DNA of 64,000 bases from Thermosipho sp. (in: thermotogales) (lineage in GTDB: Bacteria; Thermotogota; Thermotogae; Thermotogales; Fervidobacteriaceae): assembly GCA_017656335.1 (NCBI GenBank), contig JACDOA010000002.1, positions 124,001 through 188,000 of the forward strand. The letters run 5' to 3'. The notes below the pieces were generated by a model. The model was not told the DNA's origin, ran no database searches, and saw only the letters and a list, made by a program, of their open reading frames with translations. The first letter of the stretch is position 1; each line of letters starts with the position of its first letter. The position numbers and the translations under genes are program-made. Positions 45,693-56,032 of the stretch are shown here, in pieces.

Positions 45693-48224
45693 ATGAAAAA
45701 ATTTCTCGCAATTTTACTAATTTTACTTTCTTTTATAGTTTTTGCAGAAACAACCATTATAGTGCACTACCATCGCTTTGATAATAATTATGCTGGTTGG
45801 AACCTATGGATCTGGCCAATGAAACCAGTTGCTATGGAAGGAAAAGCATATCAATTTACTGAAAAAGATGATTTTGGTGTAGTTGCAAAAATAGTTCTTG
45901 ACATGGATCTCGAACAAGTTGGAATTATTGTAAGACTTAATGATTGGCAAATGAAGGATGTCGCAAAAGATAGATTTATTGATATAAAAAACGGGAAAGC
46001 GGAGGTGTGGATCTTGCAAGGTGTTGAAGAAATATATACAATAAAACCAGATACTAGCCCTAGAGTATTCTTTGCAGCCGCAAAATCAAAAAATATTATA
46101 GAAGCTTATTTAACCAATACAATTAATACAAAAACATTCAATGATGTAAAGGTTACAGTTGATGATGAAGAAAAAGAAGTCTTAAAAATTGAAAAAGCTG
46201 ATCCAACAGATATATCAGAAACTAATTATATAAGAATTGTGTTAAAAGATGAACTTACAGAAGATGATTTAAGCAAAAACGTCCAATTGCACATTAAAGG
46301 GTTTAATCCTGCAACCGTTTATATGCTTGATATACTCGATGAATATTATTATGATGGACAGCTTGGATACATTTACACTCCAGAATATACAATTTTTAGA
46401 ACCTGGTCTCCTGTTTCAAAAAAAGCAAGTGTTCTGTTATACAAAAATGGAGAAGACAAAACACCTTATGAAATTGTAGAAATGAAATATATGGGCAATG
46501 GAGTTTGGGAAGCAAAAGTAAATGGTAATCTAGATGGAGTGTTTTACAAATATAGATTTGAAAGCTATGGAAAGACTAGAGAAACTATAGATTATTATTC
46601 AAAAGCTGTTTATAAAAATTCATCTAAGAGTGCGGTTGTAGATCTTTCAAAAACAAATCCTCAAAATTGGGAAAAAGATGTAAGACCACCAATGGAAGCG
46701 CTTGAGGATGCAATAATTTATGAAATTCATATTGCAGATATGACTGGACTTGAAAATTCAGGAGTAAAAAATAAAGCTACATATATTGGACTTACTGAAG
46801 AAAACACAAAAGGGCCCGGTGGAGTATCAACAGGACTTTCTCATCTTGTGGAACTTGGAGTAACACACGTTCATATTCTACCAATGTTTGATTTTTACAC
46901 TGGCGATGAAGCGGATAAGGATTTTGAAAAAAGCTATAACTGGGGATATGATCCTGTTCTTTTCACGGTTCCAGAAGGAAGATATTCCACAAATCCTTAT
47001 GATCCATACGCAAGAATTAACGAAGTTAAGCAAATGATACAAAAATTTCATGAAAAAGGAATTCGTGTAATATTGGATATGGTCTTTCCTCACACCTTTG
47101 GTATTGGTGAATTATCACCCTTTGATCAAACTGTCCCATATTATTTTTATAGGCTAGATAAAACAGGAGCATACCTTAATGAAAGTGGTTGTGGAAATGT
47201 TATCGCATCAGAAAGGCCAATGATGAGAAAATATATTATTGACACTTTACTTTATTGGATTAAAGAATACCATGTTGATGGTTTTAGATTTGACCAAATG
47301 GGTTTGATAGACAAAAAAACAATGCTTTCTCTTGAAAAAGAAGTTCACAAAATTGATCCAACAATTCTTCTTTACGGTGAACCCTGGGGTAGTTTAGGTG
47401 CTCCTATCAGATTTGGAAAGAGTGAAGTTGCTGGAACACATATTGCAGCATTTAACGATGAATTTCGTGATGCGTTAAGAGGTTCTGTTTTTGATGAAAA
47501 AGTAAAAGGATTTTTAATGGGAGCAATTGGAAAAGAAACCAGAGTTAAAAGAGGCGTAGTTGGAAGTATACATTACGATAGCAGAATAAAAAGTTTTGCT
47601 TCAGATCCAGAAGAAACTATAAACTACGTTGCATGCCATGATAATCATACCCTTTGGGATAAAAATTATCTTGCAGCAAAAACAGATCAAAAACATAAAT
47701 GGACTGATGAAATGCTAAGAAATGCACAAAAACTAGCAGGAGCAATAATTCTTACGTCACAAGGAATTCCATTTATTCACGCTGGACAGGATTTTGCTAG
47801 AACAAAAAAATTCAATGAGAATTCTTATAATGCTTCTATATCTATCAATGGCTTAGATTACCAAAGAAAATATGAATATTTAGATGTGTTTGAATACTAC
47901 AAAGGACTCATAAAACTTAGAAAAGAGCATCCTGCTTTTAGATTGACAACAGCAGATGAAATAAAAAATCACTTAAAACTTTTTAATAGTAAAACTAGAC
48001 GGGTTGTTTCTTTCACGATCACCGGAAATGCTAGAAATGATAGTTGGAAAGATATATTAGTAATATATAATGGAAATTTAAAACAAGTAGAATACGAGCT
48101 TCCAGAAGGTGAATGGAACGTAGTTGTAAATGGAAAGATTGCTGGAACAGAAGTAATTGAAAAGGTTTCTGGCAAAATAGTATTGGATGAAATTTCAGCA
48201 TATGTACTATACAAGAACCAATAA
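45693..48224 (+). CDS. pulA: Secreted type I pullulanase
   Basis: This extracellular or periplasmic debranching enzyme of 843 residues hydrolyses alpha-1,6 bonds of pullulan and starch. A signal peptide ([19 protein letters not shown]) is followed by a PUD/CBM41 domain ([19 protein letters not shown]), a linker, a CBM48 region and the catalytic barrel. The pullulanase signature YNWGYDP is present, as are the catalytic residues Asp534 in DGFRFDQMG, Glu563 in LYGEPWGS and Asp650 in CHDNHT. The length matches the Thermotoga maritima pullulanase. It is the second gene of the GH13 operon; no clear terminator follows it. Confidence 0.96.
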   Translation: MKKFLAILLILLSFIVFAETTIIVHYHRFDNNYAGWNLWIWPMKPVAMEGKAYQFTEKDDFGVVAKIVLDMDLEQVGIIVRLNDWQMKDVAKDRFIDIKNGKAEVWILQGVEEIYTIKPDTSPRVFFAAAKSKNIIEAYLTNTINTKTFNDVKVTVDDEEKEVLKIEKADPTDISETNYIRIVLKDELTEDDLSKNVQLHIKGFNPATVYMLDILDEYYYDGQLGYIYTPEYTIFRTWSPVSKKASVLLYKNGEDKTPYEIVEMKYMGNGVWEAKVNGNLDGVFYKYRFESYGKTRETIDYYSKAVYKNSSKSAVVDLSKTNPQNWEKDVRPPMEALEDAIIYEIHIADMTGLENSGVKNKATYIGLTEENTKGPGGVSTGLSHLVELGVTHVHILPMFDFYTGDEADKDFEKSYNWGYDPVLFTVPEGRYSTNPYDPYARINEVKQMIQKFHEKGIRVILDMVFPHTFGIGELSPFDQTVPYYFYRLDKTGAYLNESGCGNVIASERPMMRKYIIDTLLYWIKEYHVDGFRFDQMGLIDKKTMLSLEKEVHKIDPTILLYGEPWGSLGAPIRFGKSEVAGTHIAAFNDEFRDALRGSVFDEKVKGFLMGAIGKETRVKRGVVGSIHYDSRIKSFASDPEETINYVACHDNHTLWDKNYLAAKTDQKHKWTDEMLRNAQKLAGAIILTSQGIPFIHAGQDFARTKKFNENSYNASISINGLDYQRKYEYLDVFEYYKGLIKLRKEHPAFRLTTADEIKNHLKLFNSKTRRVVSFTITGNARNDSWKDILVIYNGNLKQVEYELPEGEWNVVVNGKIAGTEVIEKVSGKIVLDEISAYVLYKNQ

Positions 48225-48228
48225 ATTA

Positions 48229-48237
48229 TGTTATAAT
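48229..48237 (+). promoter_or_regulatory. Extended -10 promoter of the orphan response regulator
   Basis: TGTTATAAT begins 5 bases after the pullulanase stop and 49 bases before the regulator start. Confidence 0.5.
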
Positions 48238-48277
48238 GTTCTTAGTAAGTCCTCTTCATCGAAAGGGGTGATATTTT

Positions 48278-48637
48278 ATGACTAAAAAGAGGATACTAGT
48301 TGTTGAAGATGAAGATAATATGAGACTATTAATAAAAGAAGAACTCGAAGAGTCAGGATACGTCGTGGATGAAGCCAAAAATGGTGAAGAAGCTTTGAAG
48401 AATTTTAAAGAAAAAGAATACGATCTTGTTACCATTGATATTGAAATGCCCGGAATGAATGGCCTGGAGGTTGCAGGAAAAATAAGAGAAATAAAAAAAG
48501 ATGCAAAGATCATAATCTTAACCGCCTATTCCCATTATAAAAGTGATCTTGCATCATGGGCTGCTAATGCATATGTAGTAAAAACTTCTGATCTCACAGA
48601 ACTTAAAGATACAATTTCAAAATTAATTAACAGCTAA
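48278..48637 (+). CDS. Orphan single-domain response regulator
   Basis: This 119-residue receiver domain has no output domain: VVEDEDNMR acidic pocket, phospho-acceptor Asp54 in TIDIEMPGMNG, threonine in ILTAYSHY and lysine in VVKTSDL. It resembles Spo0F/CheY-type phosphorelay proteins. No kinase gene is adjacent, and the unit ends in a terminator, so its partner is elsewhere. The ribosome site AAAGGGGTG is strong. Confidence 0.92.
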   Translation: MTKKRILVVEDEDNMRLLIKEELEESGYVVDEAKNGEEALKNFKEKEYDLVTIDIEMPGMNGLEVAGKIREIKKDAKIIILTAYSHYKSDLASWAANAYVVKTSDLTELKDTISKLINS

Positions 48638-48643
48638 TATAAA

Positions 48644-48686
48644 CCCTCCCGCAAGGCTAATAATAAGGTGGCGGGAGGGCCACCTT
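48644..48686 (+). terminator. Terminator with an overlapping alternative hairpin, upstream of ileS
   Basis: AAGGTGGC / GCCACCTT (48665-48672 and 48679-48686) forms an 8-base stem with a 6-base loop and a run of Ts: a plain terminator. A second perfect 9-base pairing, CCCTCCCGC (48644-48652) with GCGGGAGGG (48671-48679), shares bases with both terminator arms and would exclude it. This is the layout of an attenuator. It may equally be just the terminator of the response regulator gene. Confidence 0.7.
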
Positions 48687-48704
48687 TTTTAATTTTAATA
48701 TTAA

Positions 48705-48713
48705 TGTTAAAAT
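48705..48713 (+). promoter_or_regulatory. Possible extended -10 promoter of ileS
   Basis: TGTTAAAAT, 28 bases before ileS and after the hairpin region. If real, ileS can be transcribed without passing the terminator. Confidence 0.35.
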
Positions 48714-48741
48714 AGATTTAAAGAAATTTGGAGGTGATTAA

Positions 48742-51474
48742 ATGGATTATAGAGAAACACTTAATTTACCATCTACATCTTTTTCTATGCGTGCCAATCT
48801 CGTGAAAAAAGAACCCGAAATGCTCAAAAATTGGGAAAAAATGAATGACTATAATCTTTCATTAAAAAGTCGTGAAGGAAAACCTAAATTTGTTCTTCAT
48901 GATGGCCCCCCGTACGCTAATGGAAGTATACATATTGGAACGGCAACTAACAAAATATTGAAAGATATTGTTATTAGATATAAAACAATGAAGGGATATT
49001 ACGCTCCCTATGTTCCTGGATGGGATACACATGGTTTACCAATTGAACACAGAGTTTCAATTGAACTAGGAGAAAAAATAAAAGAAATGAGTTCTGTAGA
49101 TATAAGAAAAAAATGTAAAGATTTTGCTTTACATTTTGTAGATGTTCAGAGAGAACAATTTAAAAGACTAGGTGTCAGAGGAGATTGGGATAATCCATAC
49201 CTTACTCTTGATCCAAAATACGAAGTTCACATTTTAGATATATTTAAAACACTGGTAAAAAACGGAAACGTTTATAGAGGAAATAAACCTGTTTACTGGT
49301 GTCCAACATGTAAAACAGCACTTGCTGAGGCTGAAGTTGAATATCACGATCATTCTTCACCATCAATATATGTGAAATTCAAAATGCTCGATGAAGAAAA
49401 CACATATGTAGTTATATGGACAACCACTCCTTGGACATTGCCCGCCAACGTGGCAATTGCAGTTCATCCCGACTTTGATTATGTAAAAATAAATGTCAAT
49501 GGAGAATACTGGATTGTAGCTGAAGGTCTTTTAAATAAATTTGTATCAGAAACAGAAATTGAATATTCTGTTGTAGAAAAATTTAAAGGAAAAGAACTTG
49601 AATATAAAAAAGCAAAACACCCATTTGCCGATAGGGAATCTTTGATTGTTCTTGCTGATTATGTAACTTTAGAAGATGGTACGGGATGTGTCCACACAGC
49701 TCCAGGGCATGGTGCAGAAGATTATCTAACAGGAAAAAAATACAATCTTCCAATTCTCTCCCCGGTAGATGAAAATGGTGTATTTACTGATGGGGCTGGA
49801 AAATATGCTGGCTTAAAAATTTGGGATGCAAATAAGGTAATAATTGAAGATCTTGAAAAACTTGGGGCATTAATAAAGGTTGCAAAAATAAAACATAGTT
49901 ATCCACATTGTTGGAGATGTAAAAATCCCGTAATTTTCAGAGCAACACCTCAATGGTTTATTTCTGTTGATGCTAACGATCTCAGAACAAAAGTACTGGA
50001 AGAAATTAAAAAGGTTGAATGGCATCCAAAATGGGGAGAAAACAGAATCACTGCAATGGTAAAAGATAGACCAGACTGGACTATTTCCAGACAAAGAGTT
50101 TGGGGAACTCCAATTCCTGCAATAAAATGTAAGGAATGCGGTGAGGTGTTCATAGATGAAAAAGTAATAGACAATTTCATCAAGATAGTCAGTGAAAAAG
50201 GAACAGATGCCTGGTTTGAACTATCTGAAGAAGAGATTATACCAAAAGATGTTAAATGTCCTAAATGTGGTCATAATAAATTTGAAAAAACGTATGATAC
50301 CCTTGATGTTTGGATTGATTCTGGCTGTTCTTTTGAAGCAGTAATCAGATCTAAAGGTGAAAAATTCCCAGTGGATTTATATTTAGAAGGCGATGATCAA
50401 CACAGGGGATGGTTCCAAAGTTCCATATTTATGTCAGTGGCTAAAACAGGACAAGCTCCATATAAATCTGTTGTGACACATGGTTTCATTAAAGACGAAC
50501 ATGGAAGAAAAATGAGCAAATCATTAGGTAATGTAATTGATCCAAATGAAATTGTTGATAAATTTGGTGCTGATATTTTAAGGCTTTGGGTAGCTAGTAT
50601 TGATTTCTTTGATAATATAAGAGTTGGTAAAAACATCATTCAACAACAAGTGGAAGTCTACAAAAAAATCAGAAATACCCTTAGATATTTACTTGGAAAT
50701 TTGAATGATTTTACAGAAAAAGATCTTGTACCATACGAAAAATTATTACCTCTTGATAAATGGGCACTTGCTAGACTTCAACAATTAATTAAGCAGGTTA
50801 CTGTTCACTATGAAAATTATGAATATTCAAAAGTTTACAGCTTACTCAACCGTTACTGTACTGTCGAATTAAGTGCCACTTATTTAGACATTATTAAAGA
50901 TAGATTATATGTTGAAGCAAAAGATTCTATCTATAGAAGATCTGCTCAAACAACAATGTATTATATTTTAGACGCTTTAATTAAAATGCTCGCACCTATT
51001 TTAGTTTTTACAGCTGAAGAAGCATATCAATTGAGCCCAATTAAAAAACACGAAACTGTTCACATTGATTATTGGCCAGAAGTTAATCCTGATTGGATAA
51101 ACGAACAACTCCTAGATGATTTCAATATTCTCTTAATGGTTAGAGATGACGTTTTGAAATCCTTAGAAAATGCAAGAACTAACGACATAATAGGTCATTC
51201 CCTTGACGCAAAAGTTACACTTTCTGGTCTTAACGAAGAAGTTCAAACTATTCTTGAAAAATATAAAGATATATTAGAAGAATTTTTCATTGTATCTAAA
51301 GTTGAGTTTGGAGAAGGTACAACTAAAGGGGAACTTGTTAGTGTTTTAGTTGAAAAAGCCGATGGTCAAAAATGTCAAAGATGCTGGAAATACCATGAAG
51401 ACACTGGCAAAGATAAAGAATATCCAGATGTTTGTCCAAGATGTGCTGCTGTTTTGAAAGGTGAGAGAAAATAA
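48742..51474 (+). CDS. ileS: Isoleucyl-tRNA synthetase
   Basis: This class I synthetase charges tRNA-Ile with isoleucine; its 910 residues match bacterial-type IleRS. The first signature is [13 protein letters not shown], where the fourth position of HIGH is threonine (Thr67). The second is KMSKS at 590-594. The editing domain ([27 protein letters not shown]) is present. The C-terminal zinc ribbon has CQRCWKYH and CPRC, and further CXXC pairs lie in the catalytic domain insert (CKECGE, CPKCGH). The ribosome site is GGAGGTG. A strong terminator begins at its stop codon. Confidence 0.97.
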   Translation: MDYRETLNLPSTSFSMRANLVKKEPEMLKNWEKMNDYNLSLKSREGKPKFVLHDGPPYANGSIHIGTATNKILKDIVIRYKTMKGYYAPYVPGWDTHGLPIEHRVSIELGEKIKEMSSVDIRKKCKDFALHFVDVQREQFKRLGVRGDWDNPYLTLDPKYEVHILDIFKTLVKNGNVYRGNKPVYWCPTCKTALAEAEVEYHDHSSPSIYVKFKMLDEENTYVVIWTTTPWTLPANVAIAVHPDFDYVKINVNGEYWIVAEGLLNKFVSETEIEYSVVEKFKGKELEYKKAKHPFADRESLIVLADYVTLEDGTGCVHTAPGHGAEDYLTGKKYNLPILSPVDENGVFTDGAGKYAGLKIWDANKVIIEDLEKLGALIKVAKIKHSYPHCWRCKNPVIFRATPQWFISVDANDLRTKVLEEIKKVEWHPKWGENRITAMVKDRPDWTISRQRVWGTPIPAIKCKECGEVFIDEKVIDNFIKIVSEKGTDAWFELSEEEIIPKDVKCPKCGHNKFEKTYDTLDVWIDSGCSFEAVIRSKGEKFPVDLYLEGDDQHRGWFQSSIFMSVAKTGQAPYKSVVTHGFIKDEHGRKMSKSLGNVIDPNEIVDKFGADILRLWVASIDFFDNIRVGKNIIQQQVEVYKKIRNTLRYLLGNLNDFTEKDLVPYEKLLPLDKWALARLQQLIKQVTVHYENYEYSKVYSLLNRYCTVELSATYLDIIKDRLYVEAKDSIYRRSAQTTMYYILDALIKMLAPILVFTAEEAYQLSPIKKHETVHIDYWPEVNPDWINEQLLDDFNILLMVRDDVLKSLENARTNDIIGHSLDAKVTLSGLNEEVQTILEKYKDILEEFFIVSKVEFGEGTTKGELVSVLVEKADGQKCQRCWKYHEDTGKDKEYPDVCPRCAAVLKGERK

Positions 51475-51499
51475 AATGCGGGGATTATCCCCGCATTTT
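51473..51499 (+). terminator. Intrinsic terminator of ileS
   Basis: A 12-base perfect stem (AAAATGCGGGGA / TCCCCGCATTTT) with a 3-base loop and a T run overlaps the ileS stop codon. Confidence 0.88.
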
Positions 51500-51517
51500 T
51501 GAAAGAGGGGTTTTTAA

Positions 51518-52024
51518 ATGAAATACATTGCTGTAATTGGTTCATCTGGAAAAATCAATGAAAACTTAAAGAAGATTTGCAAAAATTTAGGAAAAGAACT
51601 GGGAAAAAGATATACTGTACTTTCCGGCGGAAGAGATGGAGTAATGGAAGAAATAGCAAAGGGAGTAAATGAGGTAGGTGGAAAAATAATAGGTATACTA
51701 CCTTTTGATGAACAAGGAAATAAATTTAATTCATTTGAAATCAAAACTGGGTTGGATTTTCAGATGAGATCATTCGTCATAATCAAAAGTGCAGATGCCG
51801 TAATCTCAATTGGTGGTGAAATAGGAACCGCAATTGAAATACTAGCAACATACGCTTACAAAAAACCTCTGATACTTTTCAATGGAACCGGAGGTTGGAC
51901 TGATAAAGTTCAAAAAATATTAATTGATGGAAAATTTTTGGATAATAGGAGATTGATAGAAATAAAAATTGGAAATAATGTCAAGGAAATTTTAGAAATT
52001 TTAAAAGATATATTGGGGGAATAG
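51518..52024 (+). CDS. SLOG/LOG-fold protein (TIGR00725-like)
   Basis: This 168-residue Rossmann-like protein belongs to the family related to the LOG/putative lysine decarboxylase fold: IAVIGSSGKINEN, LSGGRDGVMEEIAKG, ISIGGEIGTAIEI. Some LOG relatives release nucleobase from nucleotides, but this branch has no firm function. It begins after the ileS terminator, with GAGGGG before the ATG. It is followed at once (1 base between) by the DMT transporter and then mreB, so the three may share a transcript. Confidence 0.82.
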   Translation: MKYIAVIGSSGKINENLKKICKNLGKELGKRYTVLSGGRDGVMEEIAKGVNEVGGKIIGILPFDEQGNKFNSFEIKTGLDFQMRSFVIIKSADAVISIGGEIGTAIEILATYAYKKPLILFNGTGGWTDKVQKILIDGKFLDNRRLIEIKIGNNVKEILEILKDILGE

Positions 52025-52025
52025 T

Positions 52026-52889
52026 ATGAAGTATATTCCGCTTGTAATTGTTACAATACTGTGGGGTCTTTCGTTTATTGCCACAAAAATTGTAGTGAAA
52101 GATATTCCACCTTTAACAGCTGCTTTTTTTAGGTTTTTAATTGCACTTTTTGCTTTGTACTTCTTGCCAAGAAAAAGAAATATATCGTTATTTAACAAAC
52201 ACAAAATATTAGCTGGTTTTTGGGGTATTACAGCCTATTTTGCAGCGGAAAATTTTGCTTTAAAACTAACCAGCCCTACAAACGCTGCAATGATTGTTTC
52301 TACAGCGCCTATTTGGTATGTTTTATTTACTCAATTATTTCACAAAAAGAAAACCAAAATAATACAATACATTGCGTCAATCGTAGCTCTAATTGGTGTT
52401 GCTTTAGTAATTTTAAATGGTAAAATTTACTTAAAAGTAAATTCTTTGGGAGATTTTCTGGCTTTTAGTGCTGCCTTTTCTTGGGTTTTCTACACACATC
52501 ATGTAACAAAATTAAAAGATCATTCTTCATTAACTGCTATCTTTGAAATTACATTCTGGGGTATAATAACGTTAATTCCATTTTCAATCTTTGAATACAT
52601 ATTTTTTAAACCCAAATTAAATTTCAATATGTCTTCTATTTTTGGTCTTTTATATCTTGGCATATTTTGTTCGGCATTAGGATACTTTCTCTGGAATAAA
52701 TCAATTGAGGTTCTTGGAGATAGAAGTACAACCAATGCTGTTTACTTAATACCACTAGTCACTGCCGTATCAGAAGCTTTAATTTTTAAACAAATACCTA
52801 CTTTACTCTTAATTTCAGGTATAATATTAGTGGTACTAGGACTTTATGTTTTTGAGAAGTTTGAAGAAAGGGGAGAAATTCATGGGTAA
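52026..52889 (+). CDS. EamA/DMT-family transporter
   Basis: This 287-residue membrane protein has about ten helices of the drug/metabolite transporter superfamily, in two EamA halves: ILWGLSFIATKIVVKDIPPL at the start, and FCSALGYFLWNKSIEVLGDR in the second half. The substrate is unknown; relatives export amino acids or metabolites. The end overlaps the mreB start by 8 bases. Confidence 0.9.
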   Translation: MKYIPLVIVTILWGLSFIATKIVVKDIPPLTAAFFRFLIALFALYFLPRKRNISLFNKHKILAGFWGITAYFAAENFALKLTSPTNAAMIVSTAPIWYVLFTQLFHKKKTKIIQYIASIVALIGVALVILNGKIYLKVNSLGDFLAFSAAFSWVFYTHHVTKLKDHSSLTAIFEITFWGIITLIPFSIFEYIFFKPKLNFNMSSIFGLLYLGIFCSALGYFLWNKSIEVLGDRSTTNAVYLIPLVTAVSEALIFKQIPTLLLISGIILVVLGLYVFEKFEERGEIHG

Positions 52890-53889
52890 AAATGATTTAG
52901 GAATAGACCTTGGAACAGCTAACTTTATTGTATATCAAAAAGGTAAAGGAATAGTCCTTTACCAACCTTCAGTTGTGGCAATTTCAAAAAAAACTGGCAA
53001 AATTATTGCAATCGGTGATGAAGCCAAAGAAATGCTTGGAAAAACGCCTGAAGATATTGTTATAGCTGTAAGACCAATGAAAGATGGTGTAATCGCTGAT
53101 TATACAATAATTTCCGAAGTTTTGAGAATTTTCATAAAAAAAGTTACTAAAGGTTTTTTATTTAAACCAAACATGGTGATAGGTATACCGGCAAAAACCA
53201 CAACAGTTGAAAAAAGAGCCGTTTTTGATGCTGCACTAAATGCAGGTGCTAAAAAAATATATGTGGTTTCAGAACCACTTGCAGCAGCTATAGGAGCAGG
53301 AATAGATGTTACCAAACCTAGTGGAAATATGATAATTGATATAGGTGGAGGAACTACTGATATAGCAGTTATAAGTTTGGGAGGAGTCGTTGTAGGTGAT
53401 TCAATAAAAATTGCAGGAGATGCTATGGATGACATCATTGTTAAAAGTGTTAGAAAATTATTTGGTTTAATCATAGGTGAATCTACTGCAGAAGAAATAA
53501 AAATTAAAATCGGAAAAGCACATCCTGATGTGGAAGATAAAGAAATGGAAATCAAGGGAAGAGATGCAGTAACTGGTTTACCACGAGTTGACAAAATCAC
53601 TTCCCAACACGTATACGAAATGTTACGACCTACTATAGAAAATCTGGTATCAAAAATTAAGATCGTTCTTGAAAAAACACCTCCCGAATTGTCAGCAGAT
53701 ATAATGGAAAAGGGCATAGTTCTAACTGGTGGAGGTTCTCTATTAAGAGGGATTGATATGGCTATAAAAGATGAAATTGGCGTGCAATGTAAAGTTTCTG
53801 ACGATCCTATGACTTGTGTTGCAAGAGGTACAGGAATTCTTCTGGATGAAGAAGATTTACTGGAACTTGTTGCTTCAACTTATGAGTAA
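52882..53889 (+). CDS. mreB: MreB-family actin-like protein
   Basis: This 335-residue bacterial actin polymerises under the membrane and organises wall synthesis in rod-shaped cells. Nucleotide-binding motifs are LGIDLGTANFIVY, the connect-1-like VSEPLAAAIGAG, IDIGGGTTDIAVISLGG (phosphate 2) and VLTGGGSLLRGI (adenosine). ATG at 52882 follows AAAGGGGAG; the longer reading from 52846 lies in the transporter gene. No mreC or mreD follows, since a terminator ends the unit. It may be one of several MreB paralogues. Confidence 0.93.
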   Translation: MGKNDLGIDLGTANFIVYQKGKGIVLYQPSVVAISKKTGKIIAIGDEAKEMLGKTPEDIVIAVRPMKDGVIADYTIISEVLRIFIKKVTKGFLFKPNMVIGIPAKTTTVEKRAVFDAALNAGAKKIYVVSEPLAAAIGAGIDVTKPSGNMIIDIGGGTTDIAVISLGGVVVGDSIKIAGDAMDDIIVKSVRKLFGLIIGESTAEEIKIKIGKAHPDVEDKEMEIKGRDAVTGLPRVDKITSQHVYEMLRPTIENLVSKIKIVLEKTPPELSADIMEKGIVLTGGGSLLRGIDMAIKDEIGVQCKVSDDPMTCVARGTGILLDEEDLLELVASTYE

Positions 53890-53897
53890 ATTAATTA

Positions 53898-53925
53898 AAA
53901 AAAGCTCCCAATTGGGAGCTTTTTT
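53898..53925. terminator. Terminator after mreB
   Basis: A perfect 28-base palindrome (core AAGCTCCCAATTGGGAGCTT) with A runs on the left and T runs on the right. It terminates mreB and can act for the leftward mnmG unit too. The remaining gap to mnmG (about 125 bases) holds nothing I can identify. Confidence 0.85.
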
Positions 53926-54052
53926 ACTTTTAACCTTATTTATGCTTTTTTATTCATATTTTTACTTTCCTAATTGAAAGATTAATAAACTTTTATAAAA
54001 CAAAAATATCTCATAAGAAGCATCTAAAAAGATTAAAATAAGTTATTTTTAA

Positions 54053-55927
54053 TTATTTATCCAAGTAGCTTATTATATTAGCAATATCTGAAGGAGTTAC
54101 ACCAGGAATCCTCATTGCCTGACCAATAGATCTCGGTAAGATTTTTTTAAGTTTTTCCCTTGCTTCAGTTGAAAGATTGGGAACTTTATCAAAATTAATC
54201 TTTGAAATATCCAATGTTTCATATTGTTCAAAAATTTTTACCTCTTCCATCATTTTTTGAATGTATCCTTCATATTTTAGCAAAATTTCCAATTGCTCTA
54301 TTAACTCTTCATCAGAAATTGGTTCTGGATCCAAAATTCTTACATTTTTATACCTTACTTCAGGTCTTTTAAGTATATTGTAAAGCTTTGTCCCTTCTTT
54401 AATTGGCGATGAACCTAGTTTCAAAAGAATATCATTAACTGTTTCAGATGCAGGAATCTTCACTTCTTTTAATCTTTCAACTTGTCTTTTTATTTCTTTA
54501 TCAAGTTTTAAAACTTTTTCATAAAACCATTTTGGAATTAATCCCACTTGGTAACCATACTTTGCTAACCTTAGATGTGCGTTATCATGCCTTAGTAATA
54601 GCCTATATTCCGCCCTAGAAGTTAACAGCCTATAAGGTTCATCAACTCCTTTTGTAGTCAAATCATCTATCAATATACCTATGTAACTTTCTGATCTCTT
54701 GAGTATAAGCTGATTTCCACCAAAGATTTTCATAGCTGCATTTATTCCAGCAATTAGACCTTGACCTGCTGCCTCTTCATATCCGCTTGTTCCATTGATT
54801 TGTCCAGCAAAAAACAATCCTTCAACTATTTTAGATTCCAAAGTTTGATACAATTGAGTGGGATCAATAAAATCGTATTCTATAGCATATGCTGGTCTTA
54901 CAATAATTACATTTTCAAGACCAGGTACAGTTCTTAACATTTGAATTTGAGCAGCATATGGAAGACTTGTTGAAAGTCCATTTAAATAATATTCTTCTGT
55001 ATATTTTCCTTCAGGTTCAACAAAAACCTGATGTGAATCTCTACCAAATTTTATTACTTTATCTTCTATCGAAGGGCAATATCTCGGACCTACACTGTGA
55101 ATCAACTTTACTTCACCATACAATGGCGAATAAACTAAATAATCTTTAATAATTTTATGTGTTTCGGGATTTGTATGAGTTAACCAGCATGGATAATCCT
55201 TAGTTAAAATTTTTGGTTCATCAAAATAGGAAAATGCCCACGGAGTATCATCTGTATCCTGTCTTATCATTTTTGAAAAATCTATACTACTTTTCAGAAC
55301 TCTTGCTGGAGTTCCTGTTTTGAAACGTGAAATTTTAAAACCAACTTCTTGTAGAGACTTACTTAATCCTTTAGCAGGAAAATCCCCCATTCTGCCAGCT
55401 TCCATAGTGTCTCTTCCTATAAAAATCTTTCCTCTTAAAAAAGTACCAGTTGTTAAAATTACCGCCTTTGCATAATAATCTATACCAAATGAATCAACAA
55501 CACCCTTTATTTTCCCTTTTTCTACAATCAGTTTTTCCACAAGACCGAATCGCAAAATCAAATTTTTCTGAGTTTGAAGCTTTTTCTTCATCACATGTGA
55601 ATATTGATACTTATCAATTTGAGCTCTTAAAGCTCTTACAGCAGGGCCCTTTCCTGTATTTAACATTCTTACATTTATCATAGTTTCATCGGTTGTTTTG
55701 GCCATTTCACCGCCAAGCACATCTATTTCTCTCACAACTACGCCCTTTGCTGGTCCACCAATTGCAGGATTACAAGGAGCCCATCCTACATTATCTGGAT
55801 TGGTAGTTAATAAAAGAGTCTTTAAACCTAACCGGGCAGGAGCTAAAGCAGCTTCAATACCAGCATGACCACCACCAACTACGATAACATCAAAGTTTTT
55901 ATCATCATCAGGTCTTTTAAAATACAC
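54053..55927 (-). CDS. mnmG: tRNA uridine-34 5-carboxymethylaminomethyl enzyme MnmG
   Basis: MnmG (GidA), with MnmE, modifies uridine 34 of several tRNAs using FAD and a folate. The 624-residue length is normal. It has the FAD site [14 protein letters not shown], then [35 protein letters not shown] and [17 protein letters not shown], and a C-terminal helical domain ending with [11 protein letters not shown]. The start is GTG with AGGAGG 9 bases upstream. MnmE is not in the window. The gene diverges from the sulfur-operon regulator. Confidence 0.96.
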   Translation of the reverse strand: MYFKRPDDDKNFDVIVVGGGHAGIEAALAPARLGLKTLLLTTNPDNVGWAPCNPAIGGPAKGVVVREIDVLGGEMAKTTDETMINVRMLNTGKGPAVRALRAQIDKYQYSHVMKKKLQTQKNLILRFGLVEKLIVEKGKIKGVVDSFGIDYYAKAVILTTGTFLRGKIFIGRDTMEAGRMGDFPAKGLSKSLQEVGFKISRFKTGTPARVLKSSIDFSKMIRQDTDDTPWAFSYFDEPKILTKDYPCWLTHTNPETHKIIKDYLVYSPLYGEVKLIHSVGPRYCPSIEDKVIKFGRDSHQVFVEPEGKYTEEYYLNGLSTSLPYAAQIQMLRTVPGLENVIIVRPAYAIEYDFIDPTQLYQTLESKIVEGLFFAGQINGTSGYEEAAGQGLIAGINAAMKIFGGNQLILKRSESYIGILIDDLTTKGVDEPYRLLTSRAEYRLLLRHDNAHLRLAKYGYQVGLIPKWFYEKVLKLDKEIKRQVERLKEVKIPASETVNDILLKLGSSPIKEGTKLYNILKRPEVRYKNVRILDPEPISDEELIEQLEILLKYEGYIQKMMEEVKIFEQYETLDISKINFDKVPNLSTEAREKLKKILPRSIGQAMRIPGVTPSDIANIISYLDK

Positions 55928-56005
55928 ACTAATTGCCTCCTTTTTATTTCACTTTTCAATATATTTTATATTAAGTATATCACACTGTTTTTTTGTGTGT
56001 CTATA

Positions 56006-56014
56006 TGATAAAAT
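56006..56014 (+). promoter_or_regulatory. Extended -10 promoter of the ArsR-TusA gene
   Basis: TGATAAAAT, 18 bases before the start codon, with no clear -35. A loose CACAC / GTGTG pair lies just upstream (55981-55999). Confidence 0.4.
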
Positions 56015-56032
56015 TGTTTTGGAGGGATTTAA

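Noticed and set aside
48638-48741. T-box riboswitch before ileS
   Set aside because: The AAGGTGGC stretch is suggestive, but there are only about 100 bases between the genes, too few for stem I and a specifier loop, and the T-box consensus is not matched.
53100-53717. 205-residue leftward open frame inside mreB
   Set aside because: It is the complement shadow of a well-conserved gene, with no ribosome site and a biased composition.
55981-55999. CACAC / GTGTG inverted repeat as operator between mnmG and the ArsR-TusA gene
   Set aside because: Arms of only 5 bases with a T-run centre; too weak to annotate as a site.
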